Positions 42,801 through 47,011 of a DNA stretch of 47,011 nt are shown here, one piece after another. This DNA comes from Thermoplasmata archaeon (lineage in GTDB: Archaea > Thermoplasmatota > Thermoplasmata > Thermoplasmatales > Thermoplasmataceae). The notes under the pieces were generated by a model. That model did not search any database. It was not told the origin of the DNA and worked only from the letters and a program-made list of their open reading frames with translations. The position numbers and the translations under genes were made by a program. Each line of letters opens with the position of its first letter. The stretch's first letter is position 1. The stretch spans positions 1 through 47,011 of the forward strand of contig JAJZLK010000020.1 in assembly GCA_021803655.1 (NCBI GenBank). Direction: 5' to 3'.

Positions 42801-43991
42801 TTACACCCTCTCAAAAATCGTCGTATATCCCTGTCCTCCCCCAACACAGAGAGATGCCAGCCCACGATCTTTTCCTTTCTCCTTCATGGTTCTGCACAGT
42901 GTTCCTGCCAGTCTTGCGCCGCTTGCTCCTAGCGGGTGGCCTATTGCTATTGCTCCGCCATTGACATTGACCTTTTCCTCCGGGATTCCTAGTTCTTTCA
43001 TTGCGTTGAGTGCTACCACTGCAAAGGCCTCGTTGATCTCGAACAGGTCTATGTCACCTGCCGTGATTCCGGCCTTTTCCAGTGCCTTTCTTGAGGCGGG
43101 GACAACGCCCTCACCCATTATGGACGGGTGGACGCCTGCCCATCCGAAGGATACGAGTTTTGCCATGGGTGTAAGGCCATACTCCTGCACTTTTTTTCCG
43201 GACATAAGCATTACCAGGGATGCTCCGGCGTTTAGTGGAGAGGAGTTTCCTGCAGTTATCTTTCCTCCCTGCCTGAATGCCGGGGGAAGAGTCGCCATTT
43301 TCTGCATGTTGCTGTCTCCTCTTATGCTCTGGTCCCTGTCGATGGTTACTTCCTTTCCATCATGTTCCACCGTAATTGGAAGTATCTCTCCCTTGAAGAA
43401 TCCAGCTTCCTGGGATTTCGAAGCCAGTTCATGGCTCCTTACCGAGAAGCGATCCATCTCTTCTCTCTGAATGCCTTTCATGTCGGCAAGTTTCTCAGCG
43501 GTCAGTCCCATGGAGTATCCAACGTTCATTTCATACTTCAGGTATTCAGGCCTGACGAGCAGTTTCATGTTTGGTTTAACGTGGGGATTGTCGGAGAGAG
43601 GCACGTGAGTCATGTGTTCCATTCCTCCGGCCAGTATAATATCCGCATTCCCTGTCTGGATTTCCATGGCGCCAACTGTTATGGCGTTCAGTGATGATGA
43701 ACAAGCCCGGTCCATTCCCATGCCAGGCACAGATACCGGAAGTTTGGACAGAAGGACAGGATGCCTGCCGCCATAGGTCCAGTTCTCATCTGCCTGAATC
43801 GCACACCCGGTAATCACATCGCCGACTTCCTCCGGCTTGATCCCGGTGGAATCAACCGCATCGTTTATCAACCTTGCAAGAACCTCATCCATCCTTATGT
43901 TGTTGAAAACATCCTTTTCCGGTTCCTTCGGTCTCGACCTCGAGAATGGGCTCCTCCTGTAATGGACTACAAACACATCTTCGTTACTCAT
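42801..43991 (-). CDS. Acetyl-CoA C-acyltransferase (thiolase)
   Basis: 396 residues. Thiolase fold with the acyl-accepting Cys97 in DRACSSSL, His352 in AIGHPLGASGAR and Cys382 in CVGGGQG, plus NEAFAVVAL. The complete catalytic set and the absence of a DUF35 partner indicate a classical degradative or condensing thiolase rather than the archaeal HMG-type acetoacetyl-CoA thiolase with its OB-fold partner. ATG 43991 has a GGAGAGA site upstream. First gene of the fatty-acid-oxidation-like operon, 208 bp from the TnpB element, so insertion there may have altered its promoter. Confidence 0.9.
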   Translation of the reverse strand: MSNEDVFVVHYRRSPFSRSRPKEPEKDVFNNIRMDEVLARLINDAVDSTGIKPEEVGDVITGCAIQADENWTYGGRHPVLLSKLPVSVPGMGMDRACSSSLNAITVGAMEIQTGNADIILAGGMEHMTHVPLSDNPHVKPNMKLLVRPEYLKYEMNVGYSMGLTAEKLADMKGIQREEMDRFSVRSHELASKSQEAGFFKGEILPITVEHDGKEVTIDRDQSIRGDSNMQKMATLPPAFRQGGKITAGNSSPLNAGASLVMLMSGKKVQEYGLTPMAKLVSFGWAGVHPSIMGEGVVPASRKALEKAGITAGDIDLFEINEAFAVVALNAMKELGIPEEKVNVNGGAIAIGHPLGASGARLAGTLCRTMKEKGKDRGLASLCVGGGQGYTTIFERV

Positions 43992-44199
43992 TTCAACTTC
44001 TCTCCAGATCTGGCTTATTCATGACTCTCCATGCACGAATGGCAGAGCCTGTTATTGAGCCGACGTTTGTCCTTCTCCGCACATCACCTCTCCAGTCTAC
44101 TGGTTCCCGTTGCGGTGTGTGTGACTCTGTTGCTCCTGGTGACCACCCGGCGTATTTCCACGCTGTCCGTGCTTTGCATGTTTATAGTCGGGAAATACG
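43992..44199. other. Spacer between thiolase gene and TnpB element
   Basis: 208 bp with no gene. It carries the thiolase ribosome-binding site (GGAGAGA on the minus strand, just before 43991) and, next to the element's right end, the presumed TnpB guide-matching donor flank. Short frames here lack coding character. No clear TATA box for the thiolase gene was found. Confidence 0.4.
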
Positions 44200-44340
44200 T
44201 GACATCCTCCCACGTCTAAAGAACGTGGGCTTCCTGCTTCAACCACTTCACTTGCCTTATCCCTTCCTTTTCAAGAAGGGACAGAGCAGAGGTGACTGTG
44301 TCCACAGGCGTTAATTCCCCACTGTCCGTAGGTACTCCGG
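44200..44340 (-). ncRNA. Putative omega RNA (reRNA) of TnpB
   Basis: In IS605-family elements the TnpB guide scaffold is transcribed from the tnpB 3' region through the right end. Here that region would run from about 44340 to the right-end hairpin. The guide would be the roughly 16-20 nt just outside the end, on the minus strand below about 44200 (beginning CGTATTTCCCG if the end is at ATGTCA). This is inferred from family knowledge; only the terminal hairpin is directly visible. Confidence 0.35.
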
Positions 44341-45424
44341 TCTTTATGAGACCAAATCTCTTTATGTTTATTGCTGCGTTCAGTTCCCTATCATGGAAAG
44401 CATTGCATTCCGGGCATGTCCATGTTCTTTCACTGAGTTTCAGTGCGTAGATATGTCCACACTCTGAACACATCTTCGACGAGGGATCGAATCTCCCTAT
44501 CTCGATCATATTCTTCCCCCTTGACAATGCCTTGGTTTTCAGCATTGAGAAGAAGGATGACCATCCTGCGTCTGCTATGCTCTTTGCAATATGGTGGTTC
44601 CTTATCATGCCTGATACGTTCAGGTCTTCCGTTATTATGGTGTCGTATTGTCGTGTCAGGATATCTGATATCTTGTTGTGGAAATCCATTCTCTGGTTTG
44701 CAATATGTTCCTGTATTGTCGCAACCCTTATTATTGCTTTGTTCCTGTTCTTTGAACCTTTCGTCTTTCTTGACAGCTGTTTCTGTGCTTTTGCCAGTTT
44801 CTTCTCCGATTTCTTCAGATTCCATGGATTCCCTATTTGCAATCCATCTGATGTTGTGAAGAATTCCGTTATCCCGACATCCATGCCCACTGAACTTTCC
44901 GCTTCAATCTCCTTCGGTTCAGGTGTTTGGATTCCTGTATCGGCAAGAATGGAAACGTAATATTTCCCGGATGAAGTTCTTGATACGGTAAGACTTCGCA
45001 TATGCCCTTCAATTTTTCTATGCACAAACATGCGTATGGGTGTTTTGAACTTCAGGATTATGAGGTGGTTGTCTTCAACCTTGAAATTCTGTGGCACTGC
45101 GAACGAACCCCCATTGGCCTTCTTCTTGAATACAGGATATTTGCCTATTTTCTTGAAAAAACCATGGAAAGCACTGTCCAGATGCATTACAACCTGCTGA
45201 ATGCTTTGTGAATTAACTTCATTAAGCCATTTATTTTCCTTCTTCAATGCGGGCAGAAGCAATGCCATTTCCTTGTATGTCATGCCCTTTCCAGTTTCAG
45301 CATATCTCTTATTTCGCATATCAAGAAAATGATTCCATACAAACCTGCATGATCCAATATGTTTCACAATGAGAGTTTCCTGATCCTCATTGGGATATAT
45401 CCTGAATCTGTAGGACTTATACAT
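44216..45424 (-). CDS. tnpB: TnpB, RNA-guided nuclease of IS605-family element
   Basis: 402 residues, full length. N-terminal HTH_OrfB region (MYKSYRFRIYPNEDQE, WNHFLDMRNKRY), RuvC-like acidic residues Asp182 (VGMDVGITEF), Glu266 (IITEDLNVSGM) and Asp345 (HDRELNAAINI), and the zinc ribbon Cys319, 322, 337 and 340 (CSECG...CPEC). All catalytic residues are kept, so it is probably active. TnpB proteins use an RNA from the element's end to cut the empty donor site next to a short TAM and so preserve the element. ATG 45424; the TAG lies in the right-end hairpin loop. No TnpA transposase is nearby, so movement would need one in trans. Confidence 0.93.
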   Translation of the reverse strand: MYKSYRFRIYPNEDQETLIVKHIGSCRFVWNHFLDMRNKRYAETGKGMTYKEMALLLPALKKENKWLNEVNSQSIQQVVMHLDSAFHGFFKKIGKYPVFKKKANGGSFAVPQNFKVEDNHLIILKFKTPIRMFVHRKIEGHMRSLTVSRTSSGKYYVSILADTGIQTPEPKEIEAESSVGMDVGITEFFTTSDGLQIGNPWNLKKSEKKLAKAQKQLSRKTKGSKNRNKAIIRVATIQEHIANQRMDFHNKISDILTRQYDTIITEDLNVSGMIRNHHIAKSIADAGWSSFFSMLKTKALSRGKNMIEIGRFDPSSKMCSECGHIYALKLSERTWTCPECNAFHDRELNAAINIKRFGLIKTGVPTDSGELTPVDTVTSALSLLEKEGIRQVKWLKQEAHVL

Positions 45425-45600
45425 GCTATTTGTATAATTGTATCGTGGTTATTAAATGCGGTGTTCGCTCTCATCCCACTCCTGAAGAAGTGGGTTTTCT
45501 CGCTCACTGTGATAAGATTTCCCACGGCACAATCAGCCGTCATGGTGCAACGGGAATCGGCTATGAACCTCCCGGAAAGTCAACCATGAGTCTATAGTGC

Positions 45601-47011
45601 TCAGGTTATCCTTGAGTAAAGCCGTGAGTATACCTCCAGGAGTTCCAGTCCCTTCATGACCCCCTTCTCAACGCCTGGTTTCTTTATGACATCGGCCATC
45701 CTGACCGCATCGTCCCTCCTTGAGGCACCTATTACCGGTAGAACTGCCTCCACCAGTTTTGACGCGTTGATCCCTCCTGCGAAGATTTCCTGTGCCATTT
45801 TCACTATTCCCGGAAACTTTCCGAATATCTCTTCCCTGTTAGCAGGGTTCATGGCCGCCTGAAGGTAATATGAGATCATGTCCTGCTTCTTGATCCTTCC
45901 TTCCATTATGTACCCTGTGACCTTTTCAATCGTTCCTTCTCCTTTCAGCCATCCCATTGCGGAAATTACCTTGATCCTGTCCTCATCTGCCTTCAGCATC
46001 TTCATGGTGTCCATCATGATGTCAAGCCTGTTTTCAGTCAGCGCGAATGCCATGGCGACACCAAGCCTCAGGTCTGGTTTCAACTCTACAAATCTGGCAA
46101 ATTCCCCTGATATTTTACCGGCATAATTTCTGTCAATTATTGCCAGCCTGGATGAGAGAACACCTTCCAGTTCAAGGAATCTTTCGTCTTTTTCCGACTT
46201 CTCCCTTGCAATCTCCATTGCCCCCTTCAGGAATCTCAGCGCGAAGTCCCCAATCCTGCTTTCTCCAGCAGAGATGCTGTGCATGAGTGAGATCTGGTCT
46301 GCCACTGCCTGAATTGGCATCTTGTTCCTGGACCCGAGGACTGAATCTGCTAAAGAGAGATAGACGTCCAGTTCAATCCGTCCTGAGAGGAGGAGGGCAA
46401 AATAGTCCATCATCATTCCCCACTGTTCCTCTTCAGACATCTTCCCCATCCTGTTTATCAGAGACTCAACATCCTCGTCGTAAAGAACCCGGTAGAACCC
46501 TTTGCGCGATGGATTCACCACCATGTAGCCGTGAGCCTTTATCTCAGTCTCCCTCTCCGTCATAAGGATAGTTCTTGGCCCGTCCGCATCCAGTATGTCC
46601 ACGGGAACCGGCCAGGTTTCGTGGCTGATCCCGTTGAGAAGGAACCGTTCCTGTGATAACTTCACATTATCTCCATTCCTTCTTATGGTAATCAGCGGGT
46701 ATCCAACTTTTGTTATCCATGCTTTCATGGTTTCCGCAACTTTCTTTCCTGATGATTTTTCAAGCTCCTCCCAGAGCTCCCTTCCTTCCGCGTTTCCGAA
46801 AGAATGGTTCTTGAGATAGCCAGATATGCCATCCCTGAAGCTGTCCTCCCCAACGTATGATTCAAACATCCTCAGGATGGAGGATCCTTTTCCGTAGCTG
46901 ATTTCATCAAAAATTTGGGATATCGTTTCCGGATCAGTTACCTCAACGTCAATAGGATGGGAACTGTGCAGGGAATCACCCAGCATAGCCGGGCCATACC
47001 TTAGCTGGTAG
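45601..47011 (-). CDS. M1 family aminopeptidase, tricorn interacting factor F2/F3-like, C-terminal part
   Basis: Partial: the frame is open past the right edge of the window (upstream codons read YQLRYGPA before MLGDSLHSSHPI), so about 469 of an expected 780 or so residues are seen. The HEXXH zinc motif lies outside. Seen are DSLHSSHPIDVEV, the catalytic-Tyr segment FDEISYGKGSSILRMFESYVG, a beta-sandwich domain (PVPVDILD..GPRTILMTERE) and the long ERAP1-type helical C-terminal domain. These enzymes trim the short peptides made by the proteasome and tricorn protease to free amino acids in the cytoplasm. Same strand as the thiolase operon but separated by the TnpB element. Confidence 0.87.
   Translation of the reverse strand, partial: YQLRYGPAMLGDSLHSSHPIDVEVTDPETISQIFDEISYGKGSSILRMFESYVGEDSFRDGISGYLKNHSFGNAEGRELWEELEKSSGKKVAETMKAWITKVGYPLITIRRNGDNVKLSQERFLLNGISHETWPVPVDILDADGPRTILMTERETEIKAHGYMVVNPSRKGFYRVLYDEDVESLINRMGKMSEEEQWGMMMDYFALLLSGRIELDVYLSLADSVLGSRNKMPIQAVADQISLMHSISAGESRIGDFALRFLKGAMEIAREKSEKDERFLELEGVLSSRLAIIDRNYAGKISGEFARFVELKPDLRLGVAMAFALTENRLDIMMDTMKMLKADEDRIKVISAMGWLKGEGTIEKVTGYIMEGRIKKQDMISYYLQAAMNPANREEIFGKFPGIVKMAQEIFAGGINASKLVEAVLPVIGASRRDDAVRMADVIKKPGVEKGVMKGLELLEVYSRLYSRIT

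Larger units (their letters stand above)
44200..45515 (-). mobile_element. IS605-family solo-tnpB element (IS1341-type)
   Basis: One tnpB gene flanked by subterminal hairpins and no tnpA. Right end: arms CCCACGT (44209-44215) and ACGTGGG (44223-44229) with a 7-nt loop that includes the tnpB stop, followed outward by GAGGATGTCA on the minus strand, a familiar IS605 end. Left end: arms CCCACT (45475-45480) and AGTGGG (45489-45494), followed outward by a GCGAG and a TTAT at about 45512-45515 (minus). No target duplication is expected for this family. Exact ends are estimated to within about 15 bases. The element sits between the aminopeptidase 3' end and the thiolase promoter. Confidence 0.75.

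Noticed and set aside
1-47011. tRNA, rRNA or CRISPR arrays.
   Set aside because: I saw no T-arm/acceptor pattern, no rRNA-like stretch and no spaced direct repeats; this was by eye, so a small RNA could be missed.

Overview
The window looks like a chromosomal stretch from a thermoacidophilic, wall-less euryarchaeon of the Thermoplasmatales (order-level call, about 0.7; I cannot name a species). Archaeal markers are Tsr3, the DtdA-type D-aminoacyl-tRNA deacylase, the GHMP-type shikimate kinase, RtcB, a fused two-subunit 2-oxoacid:ferredoxin oxidoreductase, a GH15 trehalase/glucoamylase of the kind known from Thermoplasma, and a tricorn-interacting-factor-type M1 aminopeptidase. Surface proteins are dense in N-x-S/T sequons. 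Several genes have a TATA-like box 20-30 nt before the start codon (leaderless pattern), while operon-internal genes use AGGAGG-type sites, often with TTG or GTG starts.

Layout. 1-2.6 kb is an AT-rich accessory patch: an interrupted exported-protein frame, a small membrane protein, the C-terminal half of a ThiF/E1-like adenylating enzyme and an intact MFS exporter, reminiscent of a decayed MccB/MccC-type peptide cassette. 2.8-7.7 kb has tsr3 converging on a tightly coupled operon (PLP fold-II enzyme, DUF1611/DgcN-like protein, MurL-like PP-loop protein), with dtdA just upstream on the same strand. This clustering of D-amino-acid-related families in a wall-less archaeon is the most intriguing system here. 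7.8-14.9 kb has a coiled-coil small protein, valS, two small exported or membrane proteins, GH15, and two membrane proteins, one DoxD-like. 14.9-20.6 kb is a compact aroB-aroE-aroK-aroA-argS run with 4-bp stop/start overlaps. 20.6-26.0 kb holds a 964-residue surface glycoprotein and an rtcB-amidohydrolase overlapping pair. 26.1-27.7 kb has small regulators and a GNAT. 27.6-36.3 kb is an oligopeptide-type ABC transporter: two ATPases with unusual inserts, two permeases, a transposase-like relic in the gap, and a PKD-bearing anchored binding protein.

36.6-40.7 kb holds korB/korA behind a palindrome-rich start region, and a divergent class II fumarase/aspartase. 40.7-44.0 kb is a thiolase followed by two acyl-CoA dehydrogenase-like genes; the second has lost the catalytic glutamate and the FAD motif, which suggests a heteromeric enzyme. 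44.2-45.5 kb is a solo-TnpB IS605-family element with hairpin ends, inserted between the thiolase block and the partial M1 aminopeptidase gene that runs off the right edge.

Functionally the window combines peptide use (peptide importer, tricorn-factor aminopeptidase, aspartase-like enzyme, 2-oxoacid oxidoreductase, acyl-CoA oxidation) with aromatic amino acid synthesis and translation or RNA repair (ValS, ArgS, DtdA, RtcB, Tsr3). I saw no rRNA, tRNA or CRISPR array.
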